64,000 nucleotides of DNA, taken from assembly GCF_000317045.1 (NCBI RefSeq), contig NC_019703.1, positions 1,910,501-1,974,500 on the forward strand. Reading direction: 5' to 3'. The notes beneath the pieces are model-generated. The model was not told the origin of the DNA and ran no database searches. It saw nothing but the letters and a program-made list of their open reading frames with translations. Positions 50,802-61,507 of this stretch are shown one piece after another. This DNA comes from Geitlerinema sp. PCC 7407. Lineage in GTDB: Bacteria > Cyanobacteriota > Cyanobacteriia > PCC-7407. A program made the translations under genes and the position numbers. Every line of letters starts with the position of its first letter. Position 1 is the stretch's first letter.

Positions 50802-53800
50802 GGGTTCCCTTCTCCACCTCCTCGTGCAAAGCAGCGATAACTCGCTCAAATTCTTGAACTAGCGCTTCGGCAACAGGGGCGCTGGCCTGAAGGCAGTTGT
50901 CTTTGCCCTGGGTTTCTAGGGTTCGACAAAGCTGGGCGAGGGCCGTTGCTCCTAGGGATGCGCTACTAGATTTGAGTCGATGGGCTGCCTCTTGAAGCTG
51001 GCGGGCTTGGCTCTCGGCGATCGCTGCTTGGATCTCCTGCACCATTTTGGGGGCGTCGGTCAGGTAGTAACGCAACAGTTCGGCCAGGGCAGCTTCGTCT
51101 CCCCCCAGCATATCCCGGAGTGACTGCAATGCCTGCGCATTCAGGGGAGAATCGGCGGCGCTGGCGGGAGGCGCTGGCGGAGCGGGAGGCGGCAGCAAAA
51201 GGGGCCGCTGAACCGTGCGATCGCAGTTTCGCAGGGCCGTTTCCAGCTCCTGAATATGTACGGGTTTGCTGATGTAGTCGTCCATGCCAGCGGCGAGACA
51301 CTGCTCGCGATCGCCCCGCATCGCATTGGCCGTCATGGCCACAATCCACGGCTGGTTGTCGGAGCCTTCGCCCTGCCGAATGCGCCGCGTAGTTTCCAGC
51401 CCGTCCATCTCGGGCATCTGGACATCCATCAAGATCAAGTCGTAGGGCTGGCGCTTGAGGGCGGCTAGGACCTCAATGCCGTTGCCAGCAACGTCAGCCC
51501 GATAGCCCATCTTCTGGAGCATCAGCAGGGCGACCTTTTGGTTGACGACGGTGTCTTCGGCCAGGAGGATGCGTAGGGGGTACTGCTCCGCTAGGTGGGG
51601 GTTGACGGGGGGCGCTTCGCGGTACTCGACATTGGCCTTGATGGGCTGATTGCTCAGGGCCAGGGCGAGGGCCTCATAGAGCTGGGACTGCTTGACGGGC
51701 TTGCTTAGGCAGGCGGCAAAGCGGGCTTCGCTGCTCTGGTGACATTCCTGGAGCTGGCCGAGGGAGGTCAGCATGAGGAGGGGAATGTGCTCACACTGGC
51801 CGTAGCGCCGCATGGTGACCGCCAGAGAAAGGCCGTCCATTTCCGGCATCTGCATGTCCAAGATGGCAATGTCGAAGTTTTCGCCGTGCTCGAGGAGGTC
51901 GATCGCCTCGTGGGCCGAGGACACTGCGAAGGGCTTCATTTTCCAGGACTCCGCCTGCATCTGCAAAATCTTGCGGTTGGTGGCGTTGTCATCGACGATC
52001 AGCAGCCGCTTGTTGGTGAGCTGGTGCGGCAGCGGACAGGACAAAATGGCATGGTCAGCGCTGACGGCCTGGGCCACGATGGTGCAGTAGAAGGTCGAGC
52101 CGGGGCCGGGTTTGGGGGCGCTTTGGCTGCTGGACTCGTAGGGAACCAGCGATCGCGCGTCGGCAGCCGGATGCTTGGCGGCGGCTATGTCCTCGGGGGG
52201 GTATCCGCCGATCTTGCCGCGGCTCTCCACCCACAAGGTGCCGCCCATCATCTGGCTGAGGCGCTGGCTGATCACCAGACCCAGGCCGGTGCCGCCGTAC
52301 TCGCGGGTGGTCGAGGCGTCGGCCTGACTAAAGGGCTTGAAGAGGCGGTCCATGGCGTCGGGCGCAATGCCGATGCCGGTGTCTTTGACGGCGAACTGGA
52401 GGGTGTAGCGGGACGAACCATCGGCGGCGATCGCCTCGTCTAGGGGCCGAGCCATCACCGTCAAGACCACCTCCCCAACCGTCGTGAACTTGATCGCGTT
52501 TCCCATCAGATTGACCAAAATCTGGCGCAGCCGCGTCACATCCCCCACAAACTGGGTCGGAGACTGGGAATCCACGAGGTAGGCCAGCTCCAGGTCTTTC
52601 TCCACGGCCCGCGGCACCATCAGATCGATCACTTCTTCGATGCAGGTGCGCAGATCAAAGGGGTGATTCTCCAGCTCTAGCTTGCCCGACTCGATCTTGG
52701 AGAAATCCAGAATGTCATTAATGATCGTCAGCAGAGCATCGCCGCTAAAGCGAATGGTCTCCACAAAGTCCCGCTGCTGGGCGTTAAGCGGCGTGTCGAG
52801 CAGCAATCCCGTCATGCCGATCACGGCATTCATGGGGGTGCGAATTTCGTGGCTCATCATGGCCAAAAATTCGCTCTTTGCCCGGTTGGCGGCTTCGGCT
52901 TCCTGCTTAGACAGTTCGAGGGCCAGATTTTTGAGCAAAAGCTCTTCGCTCTGGACGGCTAGGGCCTGACGCTGGAGAGTCTCCTGTTCGAGGAGCTGGG
53001 CCTGGGCGAGGGCGATGCCGAGCTGGGCCGCGACGGCTTCGAGGAGCTCGATCTCGTCGGAGGTCCACTGCCGGAAGTGATCGCACTGGTGGAGGGCGAT
53101 CGCGCCGTTGGGCTGGCCCTGATAGGAGGTGCGAATCGATAGCGTAGACTTGAGCCCCACCTGACGACACAGGGCCTCAACCGGCTCAAATAGCGGATTT
53201 TCGTAGACGTCTTCGGTCGCGAGGACCTGGTCGGCGCTCATCAGCTCCTCGATGTGGCGATCGCCCAGCATCGGCACCTGAGCGTCCATCATCGAGACGT
53301 AGCCCGCCTCCAGATACTCGGCCACCAGCCGCACGGAGGGCGTCTCCTCCAGGAGGTAGCTGTAAATCAAGCAGCGGTTGGCATTGAAAGAAAAGCCGAT
53401 CTGGTTGGCCGCCGTCTCGAAAATTTGCTGACTGTCGAGGCTCTGGCGAATTTCCTCGGTAATGCGCTTGATCAGCAGCATTTTGCGCAGCTGGGTTTGC
53501 AGAGCGGCTTTGGCCTTTTGACGCTCCTCCTGACCGCGGGCCTCCTTGATGAAAATGGCCAGCTGCTGGGCGGCCTCTGTGACCACCGAGATCTCGTGAT
53601 CTTGCCAATGGCGCGGGGTTGGCGCGTCCAGACATAGAATGCCCACCAGGCGATCGGAGTGGTGCAGAGGGACATCGAGAATGGCCTCGGTGCCGCCAGC
53701 GAGCAGCGCCTCGGCGATCGGCAGCAGGCGAGTGTCGTGCTGGACATGGCTAGCGGCGATCACCTCGCCCTCTCGCAGGGCCTGGAGGTAAGCGGGGGCG

Positions 53801-56085
53801 AGGGTGAGGTTGGTCGAGAGGCCGATCAGGGGCGGCATGCCCTCGGGCTCCTCGGAGTGGAGAATGCTGAGCTTGCCGCTGGCGTCGACGGTGGCGTAGG
53901 CGACCCGCAGATCCAGGAAGTAGCCCTTGAGGGTCTGGAGGGTGTGGCGAATGATTGCCTGGATGGGCATGCCGACGGTGATGCCGGTGGCGATGCTGTT
54001 GAGCAGGCTCAGGCGAGCGCGGCTTTCGAGGAGAGCGGTTTCGGCCCGCTTGCGGGCGCTGATGTCGCGGTACTGCCAGAGGTGCCCTTGATGGCGATCG
54101 CCGCTCTGGATGGGAATCGAGTCGCGCTCCAAAATCCGGCCATCGGTGAGGGAAATTTCTTCGGCCAAAAGGGTCGCGCGGGTCGCCGAGAGGGTTTCGA
54201 TGCGCTCAAAGACCGTCTCGGGATTGAGAAAGAGCGATCGCACCTGGGCGTCGATCTGGTGGCGCTCCTGGCCGATCAGCTCCCCGGGCGGCGTATCGAG
54301 CCCAAAGAGATTGCAAAACTGCTGATTGGCCAACACGATGCAGTGGTGGTCATCTTCAACCAAAATTCCGGCCTGGAGGCTGTTGATCAAGGTGATCAGG
54401 CGGGAAGTCGTGGTCTGCAATTCGCGCTCCACCCGCTTGCGGGCGCTGATATCGCGGGCGATCTTGGCGATGCCGGTGACGGTGCCGCTGGCGTCCTTGA
54501 TCGGCGAGATCGTCAGGGCAATGTCGATCAGGTGGCCTGCTTGATGACAGCGAAGGGTTTCAAGATTTTTGACCGCTTCGCCCTGCCGCAGCTGAGCCAA
54601 GATGCGCTGCTCTTCGAGGGCCTGCTCGGGCGGCATCAGCAGGGTGGAGTGCTGGCCCACGACTTCTTCGGCGGTGTAGCCAAAGAGGGTCTCGGCGCCG
54701 CTATTCCAGCTCAAGATGGTGCCGTCGAGGCTGGTGCTGATGATGGCGTCGTCGGAGGACTGAACGATGGTGGCGAGCTGCCGAGCGGTGGATTCGGCGT
54801 TTTGGCGCTCCGTCAGGTCGATGGCGATCGCCAAGAATCCCCCCTCGCTGCCAGCCTCGGCCTCCAGGGCCGTAATGGACAGCAGCGCTGGCAAAATTTC
54901 ACCGTCCGATCGCAGGAGGCTCCACTCTCGGGCGCTCCGAGTTTTGGCCTGATCGACCAGGACGCCAAAACCAGGGGCGATCGCCCGCTGAGAGCTTTGG
55001 CGCAGCAGGCTAGCGCGGCGAGCCAAATCCTGGGGATCGAGGAAAGCCGTTAGATTGACCTGCTCGATCACCTCGGCAGCCGGATAGCCCAGGAGCTGCT
55101 CCGCGGCCTGATTAAAGGTGCGAATGGTGCCATTGGGGGCGGTGGCGATGATGGCGTAGGGGCTGGCTTTGAGGATCGCGTGCTGGAGGGTGGTCGTCCC
55201 GCGCAGGGAGGTGTCGCTCTCGCGCAGGGCCTGATTCATCCGCTTGAGGCGCTGGGTTTGCACCTGGGCGTCCTGGAAGCGCCACAGCAGCAGCCCCAGC
55301 AAAATGGCGATCGCCCAGCCGCCGCTCAGCACCACCCAGGGCAGGCTCGATTCGCTCTGGTCCACCAGGGCTTGGGTCGGCGTGATGTAGAGTTGCCAAT
55401 CCAGGCCGTAGTTGCGAATATCAGTGCTTTTTTGCCAGCGCTCCAGGCGGGGGTCGTCCTGCAACGGGTTGCTGGTGTAGACCGTTGTCGGTCCCTCGCG
55501 CACCACGATGCGGTAGCCCCGGTCCAAAAAGCGCTCCAAGATCGTGTCAAAGAAAGGCTGGACCTCGAAAACCCCCACAATGAAGCCATTAAAGCGATTT
55601 TGGGGATAGAGGGGAATGTAGCCCAAAAACCCTAACTCTCCCTGAAAAAGCCGCAGGCTGGGCGTCAGGACGATCTGACGGCGATCGCGCGCAGTCTCCA
55701 CCGCCTGGCGGCGCTGGGGTTCGCTCAGGATATTGAGCCCCTGGACGCGCTCATTGCCAGCGCTGGGGACGATCCAGCGCAGCCGGTAGTTTTCGTCCGC
55801 CCACTGGATGGCGCGATAGCCCTTGTAGTCGGCCAGATAGGCTGTGGCGTCTGCGATCCACTCCTCCTGCGGGGTGCCGCCTCTGGCTTCCCACCGAGTG
55901 CCGATGCGCCGCAGCGCTTGCAGGCGCGTGTCCAGCTGAGCAATGACCGCATCGTGGAGGGCAACGGCTTCTTGGGTGACAAGCTGCTCGAGTTGCTGCT
56001 GTTGCTGGTGATGAATATCCCAGCTCAGGAAACCCACCGCGCCAGCGATCAACAGAGCGATCGCTGGTGGTAGCCAACGCTGCAT
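50791..56085 (-). CDS. CHASE-PAS3-GAF2 hybrid histidine kinase with two receivers and HPt
   Basis: About 1,764 residues from the ATG at 56085; a TTG at 56124 would add 13. Order: membrane helix (about 5-23), extracytoplasmic CHASE-type sensor (about 50-245), second helix (about 255-278), three PAS domains (near 305-430, 440-550, 565-680), two GAF domains (near 700-850, 880-1045) without bilin Cys, HisKA with [10 protein letters not shown], HATPase_c (D-T-G-I-G and G-G-T-G-L-G-L), two receivers ([10 protein letters not shown] and [10 protein letters not shown]) and a C-terminal HPt with A-H-R-L-K-S-S-S-A. All phospho-residues are present, so a full His-Asp-His relay is predicted, ending on the overlapping receiver-GGDEF protein. 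The ligand of the CHASE domain is unknown. Confidence 0.95.
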   Translation of the reverse strand: MQRWLPPAIALLIAGAVGFLSWDIHHQQQQQLEQLVTQEAVALHDAVIAQLDTRLQALRRIGTRWEARGGTPQEEWIADATAYLADYKGYRAIQWADENYRLRWIVPSAGNERVQGLNILSEPQRRQAVETARDRRQIVLTPSLRLFQGELGFLGYIPLYPQNRFNGFIVGVFEVQPFFDTILERFLDRGYRIVVREGPTTVYTSNPLQDDPRLERWQKSTDIRNYGLDWQLYITPTQALVDQSESSLPWVVLSGGWAIAILLGLLLWRFQDAQVQTQRLKRMNQALRESDTSLRGTTTLQHAILKASPYAIIATAPNGTIRTFNQAAEQLLGYPAAEVIEQVNLTAFLDPQDLARRASLLRQSSQRAIAPGFGVLVDQAKTRSAREWSLLRSDGEILPALLSITALEAEAGSEGGFLAIAIDLTERQNAESTARQLATIVQSSDDAIISTSLDGTILSWNSGAETLFGYTAEEVVGQHSTLLMPPEQALEEQRILAQLRQGEAVKNLETLRCHQAGHLIDIALTISPIKDASGTVTGIAKIARDISARKRVERELQTTTSRLITLINSLQAGILVEDDHHCIVLANQQFCNLFGLDTPPGELIGQERHQIDAQVRSLFLNPETVFERIETLSATRATLLAEEISLTDGRILERDSIPIQSGDRHQGHLWQYRDISARKRAETALLESRARLSLLNSIATGITVGMPIQAIIRHTLQTLKGYFLDLRVAYATVDASGKLSILHSEEPEGMPPLIGLSTNLTLAPAYLQALREGEVIAASHVQHDTRLLPIAEALLAGGTEAILDVPLHHSDRLVGILCLDAPTPRHWQDHEISVVTEAAQQLAIFIKEARGQEERQKAKAALQTQLRKMLLIKRITEEIRQSLDSQQIFETAANQIGFSFNANRCLIYSYLLEETPSVRLVAEYLEAGYVSMMDAQVPMLGDRHIEELMSADQVLATEDVYENPLFEPVEALCRQVGLKSTLSIRTSYQGQPNGAIALHQCDHFRQWTSDEIELLEAVAAQLGIALAQAQLLEQETLQRQALAVQSEELLLKNLALELSKQEAEAANRAKSEFLAMMSHEIRTPMNAVIGMTGLLLDTPLNAQQRDFVETIRFSGDALLTIINDILDFSKIESGKLELENHPFDLRTCIEEVIDLMVPRAVEKDLELAYLVDSQSPTQFVGDVTRLRQILVNLMGNAIKFTTVGEVVLTVMARPLDEAIAADGSSRYTLQFAVKDTGIGIAPDAMDRLFKPFSQADASTTREYGGTGLGLVISQRLSQMMGGTLWVESRGKIGGYPPEDIAAAKHPAADARSLVPYESSSQSAPKPGPGSTFYCTIVAQAVSADHAILSCPLPHQLTNKRLLIVDDNATNRKILQMQAESWKMKPFAVSSAHEAIDLLEHGENFDIAILDMQMPEMDGLSLAVTMRRYGQCEHIPLLMLTSLGQLQECHQSSEARFAACLSKPVKQSQLYEALALALSNQPIKANVEYREAPPVNPHLAEQYPLRILLAEDTVVNQKVALLMLQKMGYRADVAGNGIEVLAALKRQPYDLILMDVQMPEMDGLETTRRIRQGEGSDNQPWIVAMTANAMRGDREQCLAAGMDDYISKPVHIQELETALRNCDRTVQRPLLLPPPAPPAPPASAADSPLNAQALQSLRDMLGGDEAALAELLRYYLTDAPKMVQEIQAAIAESQARQLQEAAHRLKSSSASLGATALAQLCRTLETQGKDNCLQASAPVAEALVQEFERVIAALHEEVEKGTHES

Positions 56086-57118
56086 CAAAAAACGAGGAAG
56101 TTGGGGAGCGTTAAAAGGAGTCAAGGTCTTGGGGAAGTGTCAGAAATCACAAACGATTGGAGACTAAAAAGTTAGCTTTGATTATCAAGCCGGGCGTTAG
56201 AAAACATAAAATTTTATAAATTGAGAAAAATCTGGCTGCATAAGCTGGAATAGATAGCGAGGCGATCGCGCTATATCCCTCGGCAAGAGGCCTGAGGCGC
56301 GAGTCTAGATCCCCTTTGGGTCTAATCTAGTGTAGATGTCAGCCGAAACCAGAGCTGCTGCGCTCTGAGGACGTCAGCGGTAGCTGAGAGCCTGACCTGG
56401 CAAGGTTTAGGGGCAGACGGACACCCGGTAAGGGGCGATCGCCCCTCAGTTTCTGAGGAAGCGGCGGATCTAGGCCCAAAGTTTCGGAAAATTTTGTTTT
56501 TTCACCTCCTAAAGGGGGTCTGGTCTCAGGATGATCGGCGCTCTATGGCGATGCGGCGGGTTGGCCTGGGCTTGAGGAGCCTCCTGGTCCACGGGTTAGG
56601 GCCATTGATAGTTCCTCTTTGTCTATAAAACCACTGCCTCCAAAGCAATGCCTACAGCCAAGATGCTGATTCGATCAGGGTTTGCTGGCGAGCGACAGTA
56701 AAAGTTCTGTGCTTGGCTGGATCGTGAGGCCCTGCTGGATTAAAAAATCAGTAATTCATCGGTTATCAAAACTCTGATGCTGCACTAAATGCGAGTCGAA
56801 ACCGTGAATTTGACGTGACAGTTGTGATTGTTGCGATCGCCCGCTGTCTTGCGCTGCGTTCTGTTGCCAAGGTCTAATTAACGACCCAAAATTGATTGAT
56901 CTAAGGGACTGAGGATCCGGAAAAAACTGGAAATCAAATCCAAAAAAGTTCCCCAAAAACCATTAGATAAATCAATCAAAAAATGGACCCTTTAAGAGAC
57001 ACCTAAGGGGGGATTGATCCGGATGCCAAATCAACTTTTGGTATACAGGGTTGTAACTCAAGTAACTCCTGAATCGGTCTCCGGCTAGGGACGAGCTTGA
57101 CTTGTGTGAGACGGAACT
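56086..57118. other. Large intergenic region of about 1 kb
   Basis: No protein gene is supported. Seen structures are a 16-bp HIP1-centred palindrome (AGGGGCGATCGCCCCT, 56431-56446) followed by a small CTCAG/CTGAG hairpin, a CCTCCT-AAA-GGGGG element near 56507-56519, and an AT-rich stretch from about 56740 to 57050 ahead of the exported-protein gene. A small RNA could lie here, but I cannot name one. Confidence 0.5.
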
Positions 57119-58363
57119 ATGCGTTTCTCGAATCTTGCTGCCTGTACACTGACGGTCTTGATGGCGGGAGAGATGGCTGCCCAGGCAGAAACTCCGGTGA
57201 CTCCGGAGCCTCTACCCGAGGGCGAATCGGCGGCGATCGCCCCGCGCCCTGAACTGGCTGAAGCCGCTGCCTCCGAGGCGATCGCGCCCATCGCTGCACC
57301 CCAGACCCTGGCCCTCGAAGCGGATTTGCCCGTGGCCTTCGGCGATCGCCCCCAGGTCTCCGCGCTGACTGAAGGATCTTCAGGGGCGCTGCTCTCCGAG
57401 GAAGGGGCAGTGGCCCTAGAGCCAGTCGCTGCGCCTGAGACCAATCCTGAAGAAATCCTGGCCGCAGAGGCGGTGGCGCCCGAACCCATGGTGCTGGCTG
57501 AGCAACCGGCTCAGGCAGAAGCCGCTGAAGGGGCGATCGCGCCCAAGCCCGCCACCTGCGCCACCCAAAAGACCAAATCCCTCGAAGAAGCCAAGGCCGG
57601 TGAACCCTACCAGCTGGCTCAAGCGATCGCCCAGGCGGGTTCAGAGCGCTGTCCTCGGCCAACGCCGATCGCCGAAGTCGAGGCGCCCGAGCCCTTCGAG
57701 GCCTTTGCGGCTTCCCCGGCCATGAGCATCGCCATCCCGGTGGGCTACGGCGCTGACGACAACACCCTTTTCCTGACCGGCAGCTACCAGCCGACGGTGC
57801 GCGAAGACGACGGCTCCGTGGGCGCGGCGGGGATCGGGATCGGCCTCGGTGACGCTGACAAAGCCGTGGGTCTCGAACTGTCCTATGCCCTGGCTGCCAA
57901 CGACAACTTTGGAGAAGGCGGCTTCAACGCCAAGCTGCACCGCCGCTTTGCCGGAGACGTGGGAGCCGCCGTCGGCTGGAATGGCTTCCTGAACGTGGGC
58001 CGCAATGACTTTGAGCATTCTCTCTACGGCGCTGTCACCAAGGTTTTCCGGACCCAGGAGTCCCTGAGCGATCCCTTTAGTCGGGTCGCGCTGACCGTGG
58101 GGGTTGGCAGCAACCAGTTCCGCTCCAATGGCGCCGTGGAGGCGGGCGACAACAACATCAATGTCTTTGGCAACCTGGCCGTGCGCGTGGTGCGGCCCGT
58201 GAGCTTCATCACGGAATGGACCGGGCAAGACTTGGCCTTGGGTCTGTCCATCGCGCCCTTCAAGAACATTCCCCTCACGATCACGCCGGCTCTGCGAGAT
58301 GTGGCGGGAGCTGGCGATGGTGCTCGCTTTGTGGTGGGCACCGGTATGGCATTCAAGTTTTAG
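57119..58363 (+). CDS. Exported protein with disordered N-half and beta-barrel-like C-half
   Basis: 414 residues. A signal peptide (F-S-N-L-A-A-C-T-L-T-V-L-M-A-G to A-Q-A-E) opens the chain. Residues 25-200 are Ala/Glu/Pro-rich with A-I-A units from in-frame HIP1 sites and a short Cys-containing segment (P-A-T-C-A-T-Q-K). Residues 205-414 show alternating strands with Gly turns (A-I-P-V-G-Y-G-A-D-D, F-L-T-G-S-Y-Q-P) and end K-F, the usual C-terminal pattern of outer-membrane barrels. Two more exported proteins follow within 30 bases each, so a co-expressed envelope cluster is likely. No family is recognised. Confidence 0.8.
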   Translation: MRFSNLAACTLTVLMAGEMAAQAETPVTPEPLPEGESAAIAPRPELAEAAASEAIAPIAAPQTLALEADLPVAFGDRPQVSALTEGSSGALLSEEGAVALEPVAAPETNPEEILAAEAVAPEPMVLAEQPAQAEAAEGAIAPKPATCATQKTKSLEEAKAGEPYQLAQAIAQAGSERCPRPTPIAEVEAPEPFEAFAASPAMSIAIPVGYGADDNTLFLTGSYQPTVREDDGSVGAAGIGIGLGDADKAVGLELSYALAANDNFGEGGFNAKLHRRFAGDVGAAVGWNGFLNVGRNDFEHSLYGAVTKVFRTQESLSDPFSRVALTVGVGSNQFRSNGAVEAGDNNINVFGNLAVRVVRPVSFITEWTGQDLALGLSIAPFKNIPLTITPALRDVAGAGDGARFVVGTGMAFKF

Positions 58364-58381
58364 GGAGTAAGGAGTGACCTC

Positions 58382-58801
58382 ATGCAAACGATCAAATCTC
58401 TGGGCTGGAGCCTGAGCCTGATGCTCTTGGCCGGGGCCTGGGTGGGTGCGCTGCCGAGCTATGGCCGCAGCTACGCCGACATCACGGGCACCAATATCTG
58501 GAATAACAACGCGCCGATTTTCGAGACGGGGGACGATCTCGATCCCGAGCTGCTCGAGCGGATCGAGCGCTTCAACGAAGAAGCGACGGCGACCTACAAC
58601 TCGTGCAATGCGGCCCTCGACGCGATCGGCGAAAATCCGGTCGGCCCGCGTCGCTTTGCCCGTCGTCCTTCCAACCAAACGGCCTCTTTGCCGATCGCCT
58701 GTCAGCAGCTGGAGCAGCTGCGTGGTGAAGCGGACGAGCTGGCAGCCGAAATCGATCGGGTGCAGGCCAGCCGGTCGAATCCTGATTTGCAGACGTGGTA
58801 G
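58382..58801 (+). CDS. Small exported helical protein
   Basis: 139 residues. An N-terminal signal peptide (L-G-W-S-L-S-L-M-L-L-A-G-A-W-V-G-A-L) is followed by Y-A-D-I-T-G-T-N-I-W-N-N-N-A-P and then mostly helix, with two Cys (N-S-C-N-A-A and I-A-C-Q-Q-L) that could pair in the periplasm. Lying between two exported-protein genes with gaps of 18 and 27 bases, it is probably part of one operon. GGAGTAAGGAG precedes the ATG. No family is recognised. Confidence 0.78.
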   Translation: MQTIKSLGWSLSLMLLAGAWVGALPSYGRSYADITGTNIWNNNAPIFETGDDLDPELLERIERFNEEATATYNSCNAALDAIGENPVGPRRFARRPSNQTASLPIACQQLEQLRGEADELAAEIDRVQASRSNPDLQTW

Positions 58802-58828
58802 GGCAAGGCCCCAAAAGGAGATTCACCC

Positions 58829-59524
58829 ATGATCAAGCAATGGACCCAGCAGGTGGGAGCCAAGGGCGATCGCCGCTCTAGCCGGTGGCAGTCGCTGATG
58901 CTGGCGGCTGCGTTTCAGGCAGGTTTTCTGGCGATCGCGCCTCAGGCCCAGGCCCAGAACCCCGACGACATTTTCGATACGCAAGTCATCCAGTTCAGCG
59001 AAGAAACGACGGTGGAGTTCGAGTTTATCGAGTCCCACGGCGCGTTTCAGTCGGCTTTTGGTGTTGTCAACCTGGATACCGGTGAGGAAACCATCCTCTT
59101 CCAGGAAACCAAGCCCTACGACGCTTTTGGAACTGGTCAGCGCCAGCCTTCGGCGCCGGGCCAAAACAACGTTGGCTCTTCGATCGACTTCCTGGGGACC
59201 GTGGCGGGCGGCACCATGCAAAACCAGTCCGGAGAATCTAGCCCCTACAGCGAGTACACCTTTGAGTCGGGCACGCGCTACGCGCTCTTTTTGCAGTCGG
59301 TGAGCCCGACGGGCCAGACTCGCCGCCGGGTGATCTCCAACAGCGAGTCGGCGGCGCTGTTTGCGGGCAGCCTGGACGGCGGTACCCAGCAGGGAGTCAC
59401 GGGAACGCGGGTGGCCTGGGACGACGACGGCCTGGAGACCGCTAGCAAGGACACCGACTTTGATGACTTTGTCATCGAGGCGGGGGGCTATCTGGTGACG
59501 GTGGCTTGTCCGCCGGTGGAGTAA
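58829..59524 (+). CDS. Exported protein, unknown function
   Basis: 231 residues, with AAAAGGAG upstream of the ATG. An extended N-terminus (first 22 residues basic) leads to a signal-like hydrophobic stretch (L-M-L-A-A-A-F-Q-A-G-F-L-A-I-A) and a cleavage-like A-Q-A-Q. The mature part is beta-rich, Ser/Thr-rich and acidic; the end (A-W-D-D-D-G, D-T-D-F-D-D-F-V-I-E) recalls acidic, possibly calcium-binding motifs of secreted cyanobacterial domains such as DUF4114, though the match is loose. A terminator-like hairpin follows, closing the three-gene cluster. Confidence 0.78.
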   Translation: MIKQWTQQVGAKGDRRSSRWQSLMLAAAFQAGFLAIAPQAQAQNPDDIFDTQVIQFSEETTVEFEFIESHGAFQSAFGVVNLDTGEETILFQETKPYDAFGTGQRQPSAPGQNNVGSSIDFLGTVAGGTMQNQSGESSPYSEYTFESGTRYALFLQSVSPTGQTRRRVISNSESAALFAGSLDGGTQQGVTGTRVAWDDDGLETASKDTDFDDFVIEAGGYLVTVACPPVE

Positions 59525-59630
59525 CGGGTTTGGGCAGCGCCTGAGACGGGCTAGACCCGCAGCAAGGGTGAGCCCCAAGCAGATCTGCCCCAAGCAGATT
59601 GGCCAGAAATAAACCAGTAGAAAATAGTAA

Positions 59631-59662
59631 AAAGCGCGATGCCGGAGAGGCGATCGCGCTTT
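59631..59662. terminator. Bidirectional terminator with HIP1 half-core
   Basis: AAAGCGCGAT (59631-59640) pairs perfectly with ATCGCGCTTT (59653-59662) across a 12-base loop, with A-rich and T-rich flanks. It ends the exported-protein cluster on the plus strand and tRNA-Val on the minus strand. Confidence 0.8.
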
Positions 59663-59684
59663 CTTGTATTTCTCGATAGTCTGA

Positions 59685-59757
<73 letters not shown>

Positions 59758-59873
59758 GTTCGGCACGAGAAAACAATGTAGCAGAGACGACCAAAGTTTG
59801 ACAACCGGTTGTTCGAATTTTGGGAATGGCCCCTGATAGGATGCAGAGACTGTAGTTGCACCGACGGTGCTCC

Positions 59874-60506
59874 ATGCCCTCTGGCGGAACCCACGATCGC
59901 ATTACCCTCTGGAGTTTGCCCCTGGTGACGGGAGCGACGATTGCTTGTACCCGCGATGGCGATTTGGCGCTGCTGCTGGCGGGGGGGTATCTGTTTGGGG
60001 GGCTGATGTTTGGGCCGGATCTGGACATTCGATCGCGGCAGTTTTTGCGCTGGGGGCTGCTGCGCTGGCTGTGGCTGCCCTATCAGCGGGGACTGCGCCA
60101 CCGATCGCTGCTGTCCCACGGGCCGGTGCTGGGAACCCTGGGCCGCTTGGCCTATCTGGGGCTGTGGCTGGGGGCGGTGTGGAGCTTGGGCGTCTTTTTG
60201 TGGGCGATCGCCCAGCAAGGGGTGGGCGCATCGGCGAGCTGGCGAGCGGTGGCTGAACCGGCGTGGCGATCGACTTTGCCGTGGCTGTGGAGCCTCTTGC
60301 AGCGCTATCCCCAGGAGGCGATCGCCCTCGGGCTGGGTCTGGAGCTGGGGGCCATGAGCCATTCCCTGAGCGACTGGCTGGGGTCGAGCTACAAACGCTG
60401 GCGGCGCGACTGGCAAAAGCACGGCTGGCGATCGCTGGTGATGGCGGAGAGTGGCCGACGGCGATCGCGATTGGCACAGGGCAAAAATCGCGCTAAGAAA
60501 AGGTGA
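59874..60506 (+). CDS. DUF2227-like putative metal-binding membrane protein
   Basis: 210 residues from the ATG at 59874 (M-P-S-G-G-T-H-D-R-I-T). His and Asp residues at H-D-R, P-D-L-D and L-R-H-R-S-L-L-S-H-G, plus a late S-H-S-L-S-D-W, resemble the metal-dependent membrane hydrolase-like arrangement of the cyanobacterial DUF2227 family. Several hydrophobic segments (about 14-45, 85-125 and 155-175) indicate membrane association. The C-terminus is very basic. It overlaps or abuts the upstream end of mazG. Function is unknown. Confidence 0.8.
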   Translation: MPSGGTHDRITLWSLPLVTGATIACTRDGDLALLLAGGYLFGGLMFGPDLDIRSRQFLRWGLLRWLWLPYQRGLRHRSLLSHGPVLGTLGRLAYLGLWLGAVWSLGVFLWAIAQQGVGASASWRAVAEPAWRSTLPWLWSLLQRYPQEAIALGLGLELGAMSHSLSDWLGSSYKRWRRDWQKHGWRSLVMAESGRRRSRLAQGKNRAKKR

Positions 60507-60526
60507 GACGTTTCTTTCCGGTTTTC

Positions 60527-61378
60527 ATGGCTAGCTCCCCCGACTCTGCGGCAACTTTGGCCGCGCTTCAGCGCCTGATCGACGTGGTGGCCCAGCTGCG
60601 ATCGCCCGAGGGGGGGTGCCCGTGGGATCTGGCCCAGACGCCCCAAACCCTCACCCCCTACATTCTTGAAGAGGCCTACGAAACCGTAGACGCTATCCAG
60701 CACGGGGATTCGAAGGCGATCGCCGAAGAGCTGGGAGATTTGCTGCTTCAGATCGTGCTCCAGGCCCAGATTGCCCAGGAGTCCCAGGCCTTTGACCTGG
60801 GGACGGTGGCCGAAGGCATCACCGAAAAGCTGATTCGCCGCCACCCCCACGTCTTTGGCGACGTAAAGGTGGCTGACGCCGAAGAAGTCCACCGCAACTG
60901 GCAGGCCATCAAGGCCGCCGAAAAAAACGAGGCCCCCGAGGCGCCGCAGCCCCTCAGCCGCCAGCTCGATCGCTACGCCCGCACGCTGCCGCCCCTGACC
61001 GCCGCCATGAAGATCTCCCGCAAGGCTGCGGCGGCGGGCTTCGAATGGGACGACGTGGCCGGGGTGTGGGGCAAATTTCAAGAAGAACTGGCGGAGTTTC
61101 ACCAGGCCCTGGCCGAAGAAACTCCGGCCGAACAGGAGTCAGAACTGGGAGATTTGCTCTTCACCCTGGTCAATATTGCCCGCTGGCACGATCTCGATCC
61201 GGTGGCGGCCCTCCAGGGGACCAACCGGCGCTTTTTGCAGCGGATGGCGCTGATGGAGTCGCTGACGGACCGGCCCCTGACGGACTGCACCCTGGCGGAG
61301 CTAGACGCGCTGTGGCGCCAGGCCAAGCAAACCCTGGCAGGGCTGGCGGAGGGAAAGCCTGAGGCGTCGGCAGGCTAG
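60527..61378 (+). CDS. mazG: Nucleoside triphosphate pyrophosphohydrolase MazG
   Basis: 283 residues from the ATG at 60527; a GTG at 60503, overlapping the previous stop, would add 8. Two MazG domains are present: the first has L-R-S-P-E-G-G-C-P-W-D and E-E-A-Y-E-T-V-D-A-I plus E-E-L-G-D-L-L-L-Q, the second has K-F-Q-E-E-L-A-E-F and E-S-E-L-G-D-L-L-F-T-L-V-N, the metal-binding E-x2-E-x12-E-x2-D type. The enzyme removes aberrant or excess NTPs, releasing pyrophosphate. Linkers between the domains are typical for the E. coli-like form. Confidence 0.95.
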   Translation: MASSPDSAATLAALQRLIDVVAQLRSPEGGCPWDLAQTPQTLTPYILEEAYETVDAIQHGDSKAIAEELGDLLLQIVLQAQIAQESQAFDLGTVAEGITEKLIRRHPHVFGDVKVADAEEVHRNWQAIKAAEKNEAPEAPQPLSRQLDRYARTLPPLTAAMKISRKAAAAGFEWDDVAGVWGKFQEELAEFHQALAEETPAEQESELGDLLFTLVNIARWHDLDPVAALQGTNRRFLQRMALMESLTDRPLTDCTLAELDALWRQAKQTLAGLAEGKPEASAG

Positions 61379-61507
61379 AAACCGATCGCGATCGCCCTAT
61401 CCGAGCGACCCCGTATCCGAGGGGCAAAGAATCTCGATAGACTGGTGAGATGGCACCGTGGGTGTCCCCTGTATAGTGTTAGATTTTGCGGGCTAATTAA
61501 ATTTCCT

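Noticed and set aside
56490-56530. Possible Yfr-type small RNA element (CCTCCT-AAA-GGGGG)
   Set aside because: Too short a match and no flanking structure that I can identify; kept only as a remark in the intergenic entry.
59573-59599. 12-bp direct repeat CCCCAAGCAGAT as a possible attachment site near tRNA-Val
   Set aside because: The copies are 15 bases apart, do not match the tRNA 3' end, and no integrase gene is near.
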